This document shows positions 43,432 to 54,744 of a DNA stretch of 64,000 nucleotides, piece by piece. This DNA is from Ophiura sarsii. Taxonomy: Eukaryota > Echinodermata > Ophiuroidea > Amphilepidida > Ophiuridae. The translations under genes were made by a program, and so were the position numbers. The notes below the pieces were generated by a model. That model ran no database searches. It had not been told where the DNA came from and worked only from the letters and a program-made list of their open reading frames with translations. The DNA lies in the NCBI GenBank assembly GCA_035610835.1, contig CM069455.1, positions 40,999,944-41,063,943 of the forward strand, read 5' to 3'. Within the stretch, counting starts at the first letter, position 1, and each line of letters opens with the position of its first letter.

Positions 43432-44178
43432 ACAATTTTACGGTTCCAGTATCGGTCGATACTAGTACACCAAATTGTATTCCACACTGGAACGTTTTCA
43501 TGTTCCAGTATCGGGCAATACCGGTACACGTGATACCAGTGAGATTTGTACCAATATTAAACTATACTGGTACATAATTATGTTCCATTATTGGTTGCCG
43601 GTCAGAGAACGTGTGACTCTTAAAATCTTAGTTACTGTGTTTAAGTGCCTCTCAGGCGTAGCACCGGGCTACCTATCATCTTGCCTTTCTCTGAACAAAC
43701 CACGACGTGGCAACCTGCGATCGGCTTTGGATACTGCACAACTAACTCAGCATTCAACCATCAAAACTCTTACATCAGCCAGTAATCGGACTTTCACCTA
43801 TGTCGCTCCAGCAATATGGAATCACCTTCCCGCTCTCATAAGAAATCAGGACTCTTTACACATGTTCAAGAAATCTGTCAAAACATATTTGTATCCAAAT
43901 GTCGTGTAACTTGTATCATATTGTACTTTATATGATGTTTGTTTGTTCATTATCCTTTTGTTCCATTGGGTTTGCTTTTCTCACGCGCTTTGATCTTGAT
44001 GAAAAGGCGCTTTACAAATGCTCATTTGTATTGTATTGTATTCCAGTATCGCCCCCGATACTGCAACATTTTATATGGGCCAGTATTGAACGATACTGAA
44101 CACTGACTTTCTACCAGAATCGAACGATACAGTATCCAGAATATGGGACCTGAAGTACATTTTTTCCGTCGCACCTAG
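43432..44178. repeat. Palindrome-array element, CCAGTATCG/CGATACTGG family, copy 2, split by a LINE
   Basis: Palindromes at about 43443-43560 and 44040-44140, for example GTTCCAGTATCG...CGATACTGG. It ends TTTTTTCCGTCGCACC, matching the border of copy 1. The middle is displaced by the LINE 43590-44041. Confidence 0.75.
43590..44041 (+). mobile_element. Non-LTR retrotransposon 3' end, 5'-truncated, in the palindrome array
   Basis: The frame LPVRERVTLKILVTVFKCLS, GVAPGYLSSCLSLNKP and APAIWNHLPALIRNQDSLHM is the C-terminal tail of an L2/Crack-type reverse transcriptase. The 3' end AAGGCGCTTTACAAATGC is followed by TTGTATTGTATTGTATT repeats. Absent from the left arm, so it postdates the duplication. 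Confidence 0.8.
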
Positions 44179-44409
44179 GATATATAAATTATACAATAAT
44201 TTTAACTGCTAACATTTATATTGAGTCATGCTAACGCAATATCGGTTTTATATAGAGATATTATTTAAATTACGCTTTTGTGTGAAACTGACGTACGATC
44301 TACAAAATACAAACATTAGATAACAGCTGGGTACGTCAAACCATCCCGTGATCTGCAGCTGTCGTCCCAGGAATGCACATAGTACATCATGTATATAATC
44401 AATTACTCT

Positions 44410-44580
44410 AAAGTTTTCCACGCAGCAGTCGTCTGCAGATGACAATTCCAAAATTTCACACATTTGGTATCATCATGGGAAATGCATTAAAATAAGTACA
44501 AACATGCCTAGTATTGGTTCAGTAATTCTTGAGGTAAGACTTGGAAAGTTGGGGAAGGTTTATGAAAAATCTATTTTGTA
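44410..44580. mobile_element. CACTTTCC MITE, degraded ends
   Basis: TTTTCCACGCAGCAGTCGTC through GGGGAAGGTTTATG, in copy B intron 1. A matching fragment near 11560-11600 sits in the left arm. Confidence 0.65.
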
Positions 44581-44589
44581 ACCGTGTGA

Positions 44590-45000
44590 GTCAAAAAGAA
44601 GGGTACTCAACTTTGGGTACAGGGTTGCACAAAGTTGTTTCTTCCCCAGGAGTAAGGTTTTGAGCTTAACATTTCCCCACCTATACTTACAGGTTTGATA
44701 ACAATCAGATTACAATATTGGATTAGAATTTTTGTTAGGGGACCATGAAAAAAAAATGATTTGCGCGAAGCGCACAAATTATTTTGTGGCATTTTACGTT
44801 AAAATTGTCAAATTTTGTCTAATTTAGTACGAAAATCTGCGCGAAGCGCTAACAAAATTGCCTTTTTCTATGCTAAAATTGTCGATTTGTTTCTAATTTT
44901 AACTAAATAGAATTTTTTTGAGGGAGTGGGGGCACAAAAATAACTTTTGGGGAAATGCCCTCCCCTTGCCCCTATAGCGTCGCCACTGGGAACAAGCAAT
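44590..45000. repeat. Dispersed repeat with GCGCGAAGCGC motifs
   Basis: TTTGCGCGAAGCGCACAAAT at about 44760 and CTGCGCGAAGCGCTAACAAA at about 44838. Ends with GCGTCGCCACTGG. No coding region. Confidence 0.5.
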
Positions 45001-45022
45001 AAACAATAAATACGTTAGTATA

Positions 45023-45979
45023 CACTGAAAGCCAAACTGGAGTCAAGTGACTCTTGAAATGGAGTAAATCGGCCATGACTCTCCAAAGGAGTCATCCTGA
45101 CTCTTCAAAGGAGTCATCTTGACTCTCCAAAGGAGTCGTCCTGACTCCCCAAAGGAGTCATCCTAGCCGTCGGAAAGAGTCATCGGCCATGACTCTCCAA
45201 AGGAGTCATCGGCCATGACTCTCCAAAGGAGTCATCCTGACTCTTCAAAGGAGTCATTCTGATTCTCCAAAGGAGTCATCCTGACTCTCCAAAGGAGTCA
45301 TCCTAGCCGTCGGAACGAGTCATCGCCCATGACTCTCCAAAGGAGTCATCCTGACTCTCTGGAGCTAATTTGCATATTTTACTTGGTCTTATATTAGACG
45401 AGTAAAATGCACAAATCGCTCATTAGCATAATTGCAATGGTACAAAAATTAGCACCGATGCTCGTGTATACCATTTCAATTATGCTAATGAGCTAATTTG
45501 CACATTTTATTTATTTAAACCTATTAATTTATTTCAATTAAGTCGATGCCTTAATTTAACACCGTTGAATGTATATTGATATATGCATATTTCTCACTGG
45601 TTAAGGAAGGGGAGTGATTGCTCACTAAGTAAATGCAAATACAAATTGAGCCCCCCCCCCCCCCCCCCCCCCCACCTCCAGTTCTCAGTGTCTTATTCCT
45701 ACCTGGAGTCACGGTGACTCTATTTAGCCAGTTGGAGTCATTATTACTCTCGAAAGGGAGTCCAGCCTACATGTGACTCTATGTCAATATTGACTCCATT
45801 TGAAGAGTCACAAGACTCCCTTGAAAAGTCATGCATCATGACTCTCCAAAGGAGTCAGTAAATGTTGACTCTCCAAGGGAGTCATGTGACTCTCCAAACA
45901 GAGTCAATATTGACATAGAGTCACATGTAGGCTGGACTCCCTTTATAGAGTAACCCTGACTCCAGTTTGGCTTTCAGTG
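45023..45979. mobile_element. TA-flanked foldback element with TGACTC...GAGTCA palindrome arrays, 957 bp
   Basis: Ends are CACTGAAAGCCAAACTGGAG and CTCCAGTTTGGCTTTCAGTG inside TA (45021-45022, 45980-45981). The left arm (about 45048-45360) repeats TGACTCTCCAAAGGAGTCA about a dozen times at roughly 22-bp spacing. The right arm (about 45710-45960) has similar units. The centre holds a second inverted repeat (CATTAGCATAATTGCAATGG / CCATTTCAATTATGCTAATG) and a poly-C tract. No coding region. Confidence 0.85.
45652..45674 (+). repeat. Poly-C tract
   Basis: About 23 C inside the 45023-45979 element. Confidence 0.85.
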
Positions 45980-45999
45980 TACCTGCAACCACAGCTCAT

Positions 46000-47290
46000 A
46001 ACCCAAAGTTTGCATTTTTTCTCTTCATCTTTTTTCTCCCTTTTCCCCAATACTTTTTCTTTTTCCACTAGGCATTATTTCCCCAGTTCTGCTCATTATT
46101 TCCCGGCAGGGTACTCCCTGCTCCCGCACTTTTTGCAACCCTAGGATTTCATTTCTTAGAAAGTGTGTAATAAAATTATTTATTCTGGCAAAGAGGCTGG
46201 CTCATTAGCTTTTAAAAGAGTTTTAGTTGGTTAAAATTGGATGAGGAAAACATGTTTTATAGCTTTTTATGCCCATTAAGATAAAAGTGTACAATTTAAA
46301 AACCGAACAAGATTTGTGATATTTCACTAATAAGCTCTTTTGAATTTCACTATTGAATAACGGTGCACACTCTAATCCGATCATCACAAAAAGCCTGATT
46401 GTACCTTTGCTCTGCTGAATTCACGAAATAATGACATTGTTTTGTCATTCTTTTTCATTTAATGTATGAAAATAATATCTGAGCAAGTTTGTTTTGTCAA
46501 ATTAATTAGCTATAGTGTCTCATGCATGTAGCCACTCATAAATATCATGCGTTTTGAGTACAATACTCAATATTTTGCTCGGTTTCAGAATGCATCAACA
46601 TCAAAATGGTCATAACTGGATAATGGTACTATGAAAATTTTGTAATTCAGTAAATAAAAGGTGACGCGCTGTAATATTGTATTTATTATACGTATAGGCA
46701 GAAACCCATTTGGTTGTAAAGTAAAGTAGGCCTACACAAATTTAGACTTTAGGGGGAACTGAGATGTTTATATACATGCCAATACTGATGGCTTGCAGAA
46801 TTGTAATGTTTATATACCTGTCACATGTGTTTGGTGAGTTTGGGTGGTCACAATTGAATATGTTTTGAAAGAGTCACTTCATAAGATGATTTAATGTTCT
46901 GGTCATCGTAAAATAGAGGTTGATGTTTTCATTTTGTCATCATCACATCGTTAATATTGTCTAGACTGTGTAGGTTCTCTATTTAGACTGGATCCTCATG
47001 TCTTCCCGATTTTCCACACGGCCCCTGCGAGGGTGCTCAAAATTTTTAAAGATGGCGGCCATATAGAGGGACGCGGGGACCCAGTCTAGTTCTCTATTCA
47101 CCAATAGTTGATAGAGCAATAGTGCTCAGAGACAAATGAAGGGTAGAATATTGCAACATAAAATTAGGTACTTATACCACTAAGTATAATAAATGCAGCT
47201 ATTGATTCAAGCATTGGTTGCTATCACATTTTGGTAAGAAATATTTTAAATATTTATTTACAATGAGGACATATTTTTTACTCACCCCGT
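46000..47290. other. Copy B intron 1, mostly unassigned
   Basis: 46150-46280 is shared with 11420-11540 and marks the end of the duplication homology. TAGACTGGATCC / GGACCCAGTCTAG near 46985-47090 is a small inverted repeat. No gene. Confidence 0.4.
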
Positions 47291-47322
47291 ATGGTAAAAC
47301 GAATAGCCGCGTGGAAAGTGTT
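47290..47322. mobile_element. CACTTTCC MITE terminal fragment
   Basis: TATGGTAAAACGAATAGCCG, then CGTGGAAAGTGTTA. Only about 30 bp remain. Confidence 0.55.
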
Positions 47323-47484
47323 ATTAATTAAATGTGATGCACGCAGCTCCAAAGGCCCAGGTGTTAAACAATAAAACAAACATTGTTGATATTGTTTATG
47401 ATATTCCATATAATAATCATATACCAAACACACTACTTGCAGTTTAAATTTATTCAGAGGATTCTTCCCGCAACGCAAATGTCC

Positions 47485-47830
47485 CACTCCCAGATACTGG
47501 TATACCTACAGAAACTGGTATACCAGTATCGTTCAAAACTGGAACATAAACGTTACCAGTATCGCTCGATACAGGTACGATTCTATTGTACCAGTGTCGG
47601 TCGATACTGGAACACCAATTTGTGTTTCAGTATCGAGCGATCGGTCGATACTGGTACATATGCTACCAGTAGTGATTTGTTCCAGTATTAACGATACTGG
47701 TACATGATTGTGTTCCAGTATCGCCCGATGTGCCATTATCGCGCGATACTGGAGCACTGACTGTGTAATAGTATCGAGCGATTCTGGGTGTTCCGACGAT
47801 AATCGGACTTAAAGTACACTTTTTCCAAAA
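47485..47830. repeat. Palindrome-array element, CCAGTATCG/CGATACTGG family, copy 3
   Basis: At least seven palindromic or half-palindromic units (for example CCAGTATCGCTCGATACAGG and CAGTATCGAGCGATCGG). Ends TTAAAGTACACTTTTTCC, matching the border of the other copies. It lies in copy B intron 1 at a site with no left-arm equivalent. Confidence 0.8.
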
Positions 47831-47839
47831 TTGTATTAA

Positions 47840-48950
47840 AAGGTAACGTAAGTGCCATTTCTCGTATTGCCAGATGCGCCCAAAATATACATAATTAATA
47901 CGTGTTCGTTCGGTTTTTCAATTTAATGATCGATGTATGACGTAAGTAATAGATGCATTGGTTCTTCGAGGTGGCGGGTTATAATTTACCTTGGAATTAA
48001 TATAAATCGTTGTTTTTAGCAGATGATGAATCCAATGACACTATAGGCCTAGTAACCCAAAATTAGCCATGATTTATGTTTAGCCAATCTAAGAAAAAAT
48101 TAGAAACAAGCCGATTTCATCTGATAATGGTAAGTATGGGTGTCAATATTCACACAAAAAAAGGAAGGACAGATAAGGGCCGGGTGGGAAAATTGATTTT
48201 TCAGGGTCATTGAAACTGGGGGTATGTCGTGTTTGGTATCAAATGAAAGAAAATTGAATTTAAAACACTGATAGTCATGTTCCTTTTGTCATTTTATCAT
48301 CCTGTGAAGGTTACACTAGATTAAAGACGTGGTGCTGGTTAACAAGGAATCAGAGAGCTCATCGTTTCTAATGTAAAGAACATCTGAAAACTATCATAAT
48401 ACGTTACTATGTATCTATCAAAGTGTATCACACTGTTTTAAAGGCTGATATCAATATTTGTCAAGGCGTGGTAAGTACAAATACAACAATTTGTTGATCA
48501 GAAATACTACTTACAAGTCAAATCTGTAAGTTGGGGAGAGCGGCGGTGTTCGCCCCATCTTCATTTCAAAATGGCCTAGAGACGTCAATTTGAAAGATTT
48601 AATGAACCTATTGACATTACATGAAAGCTTGATATAATAAAATCAATCAATCTGTATTTTGATATCTTGGCTGCATACGACCAGGTGTGAAGATGGAGGT
48701 GTGAAGATGCTTCCATGCGAACCACAACTTGCTTTTAGAACTTCTGATAGCGAGCCCTTTCAAAAAGAGTATCCCCACAGCTATTTGTGATCTGTATTGC
48801 CTTTAATCCAGCTTTTTGAATTGAGTGATTGAGGTACATTTTGGCTTTTACCGAGCTTCTAAAAACTAAAATAATTATTTTGACAAATTGAATCGAACAC
48901 CTTTATCTTCCTTTATAAATGATTCCTTAATACCCACATGACATTGACAA
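47840..48950. other. Copy B intron 1 near exon 1, no gene or repeat recognised
   Basis: No supported open frame. Confidence 0.35.
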
Positions 48951-48960
48951 TGATACTTAC

Positions 48961-49132
48961 ATGCAAGACTACCAATGCCAGGAGTGAACGATATCGCCAG
49001 ACCAATAACCCAAGTATAGGTGGTGAATTGTTCGTGTAACACCGCTAGGAACACACTGAGGCTCTTAATTGTACCTAGCTCAAGCATAAGTACCAAGGTC
49101 ACCCCAAATAACACCACGTACGACGAACACAT
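48961..49132 (-). CDS. SLC16-like monocarboxylate transporter copy B, exon 1
   Basis: 172 bp from ATG (49130-49132) to the donor GTAAGTAT. It encodes 57 residues plus one base, which joins exon 2 in phase to give Cys. Blocks: SYVVLFGVTLVLMLELGTIK (TM1), SLSVFLAVLHEQF and TYTWVIGLAISFTPGIGSLA (TM2). The GxxKSxxVFxxxLxxxF pattern is typical of SLC16 N-termini. The usual DGGWGW motif before TM1 is not seen, so either this subfamily lacks it or there is an upstream coding exon. CATTCCTATAG just before the ATG could be an acceptor. With exons 2-4 the protein would be about 412 residues, normal for the family, were exon 3 not frameshifted. Confidence 0.8.
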
Positions 49133-49322
49133 TATAGTATATCTATAGGAATGGCATCTGGGTCGGAACTTTTGCCAGCTTGGCCGCCTTTACAGATGAT
49201 ATTCGTCACCACGACGCGTCGTCACGTTGTTGTTGACTCGATGCTATTGTCAATGTAGTTTTGGTGTTTTGCATATTTCTTTCGCGTAGCTGGTATATAT
49301 TAAATACTTTCAAATACATTAA

Positions 49323-49732
49323 AGGAAGGGTCCCGCAAGCACAACATTGAGCATTATTTGTTAGTAAAATAATTATCGAGCCGAAATTACATAATTGTAT
49401 AGAACAAAACATCATACTAGCCACAAAAATGAATAAAAACTGCCATCACTCAACATGCAATTTTTAAAATTCGCGGCGTATCGAAAGTCCCGGTGTCGAT
49501 GACGTCATGGGTATTGGTGCTCAAATTTGCGCATGTGCATTGTATAACTATGACTTCATCGACACCGGGACTTTGAGTCGCCGCGAATTTTAAAAATTGC
49601 ATGTTGAGAGATGACGGTTTTATTTTTTTTGTCATAAGTGTGGTGCTTTGTTGTATATAATTACAAAAGTTGGGCTCGATAGTTATTTTTCTAACATATA
49701 ATGCACAATTTTATGCTTGCGGGACACCTCCT
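49323..49732. mobile_element. TTAA-flanked near-palindromic MITE, GTCCCGCAAGCA family, copy 1
   Basis: TTAA at 49319-49322 and 49733-49736. Ends are AGGAAGGGTCCCGCAAGC and GCTTGCGGGACACCTCCT. Almost the whole element is one palindrome (AACATGCAATTTTTAAAATT / AATTTTAAAAATTGCATGTT, AAAGTCCCGGTGTCGATGA / TCATCGACACCGGGACTTT). A GATGACGTCATG (CRE-like) site lies near the centre. It sits about 190 bp upstream of the copy B start codon. Confidence 0.85.
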
Positions 49733-49934
49733 TTAATGACATTTTTCGTATGAATAATCGTCACTACGTGTATTTTCAAATGCAATTAATTCGCCTCGTA
49801 TACTAGTAGCTGGAATTATATATATCATTTCCAGGTGCGTCATTTCCTACACACAGAAAATATAAGTGTCGAAGTGAGTAAGTGACTCGATCGGTAAGTC
49901 AGAATCACCCGACTATGACAAAGAGTCACAGGCT

Positions 49935-50090
49935 CCTACCTAATAATAGGCATGGTTGTACTAATGTTAATGTATTTTACATGGTAATTCCAAAATATGG
50001 TTATGAAATTTAACAATGTTGACACTTTTGGAAACATTTTTTGAAATTTTAGAATGTCGTCTACAGACGGCTGCCGCGTGGAAAGTGTTA
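49935..50090. mobile_element. CACTTTCC MITE, right half
   Basis: From ATAATAGGCATGGTTGTAC to GCCGCGTGGAAAGTG, then TTAA. Next to another copy in inverted orientation. Confidence 0.7.
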
Positions 50091-50093
50091 AGA

Positions 50094-51070
50094 TACACTT
50101 TCCAAGCGGCAGTCGTCAGCAGACGACACTCCAAAATTTCACAAAATGTTTAAAAATGTCAAAGTTTTTGAACGTCATCACCATACAGGGTGACCCAATA
50201 AAAAAGTTTACCCAAAATGAAAGTGATATTTTTCCACTTCCTGTAATTTGATATCTGTGTTTTTTATGTTATTATAAAGAATGGGTAATGGAGCGTCTAC
50301 CCTGAAAAAGTTATTTATTTTGGTTGAGTGGTTTTCAAGATATGGTCTATTGAACATTGCTTTAACAAAACAGACTTGTCCTTGGGAGCAAAGGCATGAT
50401 TGAACACGTGAGACATCAAAACTAATCCTTTTGCAATGATTTCTTCGTCTTCTTCTTCTTTTCGTAAAGTTCAAACTTCAGTAACTGAAGGTAGTCGAAC
50501 TGAGTGTGGATGTGCGCGTGTTATTCAAACAAGGACGCAGCCATCGTGTTTCGTGCATATTTACAGGTAAAGTAAAATCCGGTTGGTGCTGGCAGGGTTA
50601 TCTGGACGCTCCTCTCAATGCTGATTTGAAGGCATTAAGGGACGGGTACTGAGCAGGATCCTTGTCAAGGGCATTCCAGTCACGTAAGGTGCGTTGGAAG
50701 AAGGATGAGGAGTACCGCTGGGTTGAGCAGTATGGCGTCCAGAAGCGGGTTAAGATAAAGTACTTTTGATGTTGCAATTGTGTTTAACCATGCCTAAGAA
50801 AAATGATGCTCCGTGGACAAGTCCGTTTTGCTGAAGTAATGTTCAATGGACCATATCTTGAAAACCACCCAACCAAAATAAATAACTTTTTCAGGGTAGA
50901 TGCTCCATTACCCATTCTTCATAAGAACATAAATACCACAGATCTCAGGTTACAGAAAGTGGGAAAATATCACTTTCATTTTGGGTAAACTTTTATTGGG
51001 TCACCCTGTATATGGAATCAACATGAGAATTGCACAACATGCCTAGTATTGGTTCAGTAATTCTTTTCGA
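50094..51070. mobile_element. CACTTTCC MITE split by a TA-type MITE
   Basis: The left part CACTTTCCAAGCGGC...GTCATCACCATA is continued at 51011 by TATGGAATCAACATGAGAA...GCCTAGTATTGGTTCAG. The 50186-51008 element sits in between. Confidence 0.75.
50186..51008. mobile_element. TA-flanked MITE (CAGGGTGACCCAAT ends), 823 bp
   Basis: TA at 50184-50185 and 51009-51010. Inverted arms of about 190 bp (CCAAAATGAAAGTGATATTT and inverse; GGTTGAGTGGTTTTCAAGAT and inverse). No transposase. Confidence 0.85.
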
Positions 51071-52012
51071 CTAAAATCTCACTTATATTATACTGCTCAA
51101 TGCAATAGTATAGACATGTGGGAAGCGCTTAGGGAGAGATGGGGTACCGCGCCATTTTGTCCCGAAGCAATGGTCATGACGTCATATTTTGGTCGATTTC
51201 TGAACTTTTGTATTGGATTTACGTGCAAAATATATGCCCTTGGCATCATACTTTCCCAGGTGTATGGGTCCACTTTAAACTTCAGGTGTTCTAAAATGGA
51301 TGGATTTCTAACCAATTTGATAAAGAAATACGATCCACACACCACAGAATTGCAAAAAAATGCTTAAAACAAGTCCACTTTTTGTGCCTTGCACTGTGCA
51401 TTAACCCATGACCCCGGTGCATGTTCGCTGTGTTTAACAGATCGTAACATGAATAATGCAACACGTCACGTCACGACATGAAGCTAAGCTTGGCTTCATG
51501 GTTCAGTCGCACACTGATTGTGGACCGTATAAATGACGCCATTTTTTGTGTTCGAAAATATCAACGTTTTTTTCCGTTCTTTCAAAAATAAGGAGTATAA
51601 TCACATTACAAACACATTTTGTGCCAGAGAAACCCCCCAATTTTTTCAAAAATGGCACAATAAAAATTCGTTCGTTATAAATAAATGGATATGGCTAAAT
51701 AATAAAACTATCACAATTATACTCATCGGTCTCTGTGGCGTGCATACGTGGGCCATGTCGTTGGCAATCGGCAATCACGGGTTCGATTTCTGTAAATTGC
51801 TTGTTATCCTTTTATTTTTCTATCTTTTAAACTTGATGGTGGATTAATGTAACATCATTATTATGTCAATTTTTATCAATTAAAAAGACCGCCCATGCGT
51901 TTATAGTTTTCTTTTTATTAATCTATCTATCATTCAACTCTTAATTTATTTAACTTTGTATCTAAACAATTAAAATGCGTAAACAATTATATTATTGCTC
52001 GATAAATATTAA

Positions 52013-52369
52013 AGGTAGATGACCCGATCACATTTCGATTTTCAACTTGAAGTTTTCTATTCTACATGAAAGGTCATCCTTAAAAAAGTCGTGTTCCAAA
52101 GTTTGAGTTGCATAGCTCTAATGGTTCTTATTTTACACGCACAAGATGCTGTGAACTATACCCATTGAGTAGTACACAAACTATATCGGTGGTATACCAC
52201 CATTCGCGGTAATTCGACGTTATTTCATCGATTTCTCCGTAATTATACCGATTTAGGCCGTCAAATTTCAGTATGATGATGAGAAAAATACGAGCTTTCA
52301 TATGATATGAAAATCTCCGTATGTTTGAAATAATTCTGTGTTACGAAAATGTGATCGGGTCATCTACCT
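52013..52369. mobile_element. TTAA-flanked MITE, GATGACCCGATCACATTT family, copy 1
   Basis: TTAA at 52009-52012 and 52370-52373. Ends are AGGTAGATGACCCGATCAC and GTGATCGGGTCATCTACCT. Confidence 0.85.
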
Positions 52370-52672
52370 TTAAGTGATTTAAATTGAGTTCAGTTTGATA
52401 AGGATAGCAAAACTTGTTGTAAAATCAATTTACCAGTGTGCCCATTAATTTCTCCTTTTCACACTTTGTTTATACATTCAGAGATGTCACTTTTAGCTTG
52501 TTATAGCTTGGCTAATATACAATTGTAAGCAAGTTTGCGACCTATTTGATTTTAGCTGGTAACACAATCCCATAGTGCATTTCGTTAAAACAATGTAAAT
52601 TATTTTTTTCAACTGTACGTATCACGTGATACCCACGATCGTTTTCGCAAAATATCGCAAAATGGCGCGGTA

Positions 52673-52697
52673 CCCCCCCCCCCCCCCCCCCCCCCCC
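52673..52697 (+). repeat. Poly-C tract
   Basis: About 25 C at the end of the 51139 element. Confidence 0.85.
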
Positions 52698-52739
52698 TAG
52701 GAAGCGCAACCCAACGAGGGATTGTAACATATTAATAGA

Positions 52740-54080
52740 GTAAAGACTTTATTCCGTAAACAATAGAGGGCGCTATTTATAGAATAAAGCGATTTACTGA
52801 CTGCCGTCCCAACACTAGAGCCGGGTCTTTGCTACCAAGGTGCAGAGGAGCACAGTTCTGGGGTATTGAGGAGGCAATATGAACAAGAAGAGTGTTAAAA
52901 ACACAATCATCGCTTAGAGGGGCTTGAGTTTGGATGCAAGCAGAAATAAAGGACGAGTATCATAAAGAGAATTGTGTCATAACAAAACAAACACCTTCAG
53001 TTTTCTTGAAATCAAGTGTCAAGATCTGTTTTTATTACATAGAGTCATAGTTATATTGTACATGATTGTTTACATTAAACAAACGCCCCTGAACATGTGA
53101 GTTAAAGGTCCCAAATCGGAATATTTTGTATCTGATTAAGAATAGACTTGTCACATCAAAGTCAACATGATTAATTACTAATTTACTAATTTACTAATGA
53201 TTAATATATACAATAATTAATGAATAAATTATTAATAATTAATTAATACTTATACTGATTTATAAGCATCAATTTATTATTAATGAATAATTAATGAACT
53301 ACTATACTAATTACTAACTTTTCAATTGCAATCTTTAAGTTTGTTTGTTATCACTCTTTATGTTCATATTTAACACCTACATTTTACCTCTCTTTGTCAC
53401 AGTTGCAACGTCTTTAAACTATAATACAACTGACACCTATTCAAACTTTTCATTTTAACAGCAAGGCCAGTTTGATATATGCCCATCTAAAGTCAAAGTT
53501 AAGTTAGCTCCAAGTATATATTTCTCTCAGCAAACCAATACAAACAGTACGTACCAGTATGCAGCACTCCAAGTCAGTACATATCTCGAGTAGAAGGCTC
53601 TTATGACCTACATAATTGGACGGACTATTTAATGTTAGCTAAGACTGAGTAATTCGACTTGCCATGTCTAAGTATATGCTTGCTAAAAAATCACAGTTGA
53701 GCATTGATATCTAACAAATATCAATATTATAAGTTACTAGATTTCGCGGTTCGTGGGTTGGGCGGTTCTCGGGTTAGGGGTTTATGGGATGTGTATACTC
53801 TTAAAATTCAGTTATCACAGGTGCCCATAATACAGGAACCTCATGTGCCCTTAAATCCAGGTAGGCTACCCCATGTGCATATCCATGTAATTCAGTACAT
53901 GTGTTATTAGGCCTAGGGTTTTATATTGGGATCTTAGTTCAGAGGTCTTTTAGTTTTAGAGTCAGCGAGAGGAGGGGTCTATCGTCATGATCATCTGTGC
54001 CCAGTCTTGAGAACTGTGTGTCGACATTGATTATTCCTCCGTAGGCATGCCTAAACGTCATGAACGTAATATATATGTAT
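52740..54080. other. Intergenic, no gene seen
   Basis: Includes a very AT-rich stretch with TTACTAA/AATTAAT reiterations at about 53165-53310. Confidence 0.35.
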
Positions 54081-54089
54081 TTAAATCAC

Positions 54090-54720
54090 GCATGTTTGCG
54101 CACACCGATATCCATGTAACATTCCCATTTATATAACAGACATCCTGTGATTGGCCTAGGGCCTATCCGAATTGCTGTAGTGTTAAACTACAACACTGTA
54201 CACACTTGCACTGCACGCTAAAGGTCTGGGTTTGATTCCTGGCGCATGCAGACTGACCCCCCCCCCCCCCCCCCCCCCTCATTTGACTCTTTTCATCCTG
54301 ATCATGCATGCATCCAAGTTTAACTCATAAAAACCGGGACAAAAACACGCCCGAGAGTTAAAGATATAATTGGAGCTAAATGTTTGCTCACACCGGCCCT
54401 GTAACATTCCCATTTATATAAAAGACATCCCATATAGGCATGTTGAGGGCCCGTTGTGGCCTGCGCGCATAGATGTGTCCGCGATGGGATGTTGAGGCAC
54501 TGAAATTATACCACCGCAATCCGCAATCGCTTTAACAATAACATGTTTAACACATAATGTGTTCCTGGATGAAGGCCTACGGTTTACGCTCCCAGTTCCT
54601 TTATTAACCCTAACCCGCCATCTGATCCTTTTTTTACCTCCTGATCATTACATATACTATTATAGTTTAACTCATACAAAAACACGCCCGGGAGTTAAAT
54701 TTAATTTGAGTCCTTTTTCT
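54090..54720. repeat. Interspersed direct duplications, about 300-350 bp apart
   Basis: TGTAACATTCCCATTTATAT plus AGACATCC occurs at about 54114 and 54400. AACTCATAAAAACC...ACACGCCCG.GAGTTAAA occurs at about 54321 and 54668. A poly-C tract lies at 54257-54279. Confidence 0.6.
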
Positions 54721-54744
54721 CTCTTTGTTAGCCACCGGACGGCT

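Larger units (their letters stand above)
36830..46290 (-). other. Right arm of the inverted segmental duplication
   Basis: Reverse-complement counterpart of about 11200-23490. Exons are roughly 95% identical between arms by eye; introns differ mainly by private insertions. Confidence 0.85.
51139..52697. mobile_element. Element with GGGGTACCGCGCCATTTTG ends, copy 2, about 1.56 kb
   Basis: The left end GGGGTACCGCGCCATTTTG is mirrored by CAAAATGGCGCGGTACCCC at about 52659-52677, which runs into a poly-C tract. The first 390 bp match 35785-36205. A TTAA MITE (52013-52369) is nested. The open frame 51533-51847 (104 codons, plus) is unrecognised and probably not a gene. Confidence 0.6.

Noticed and set aside
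45048..45360. Regularly spaced 22-bp units that could suggest a CRISPR-like array
   Set aside because: The spacers are only 3-8 bases and are themselves repeated, the units are palindromic, and the array lies inside a TA-flanked element in a spliced eukaryotic locus.
51533..51847. 104-codon plus-strand open frame
   Set aside because: Low-complexity, hydrophobic and Asn-rich, without splice context or family resemblance. It sits inside a dispersed repeat element.
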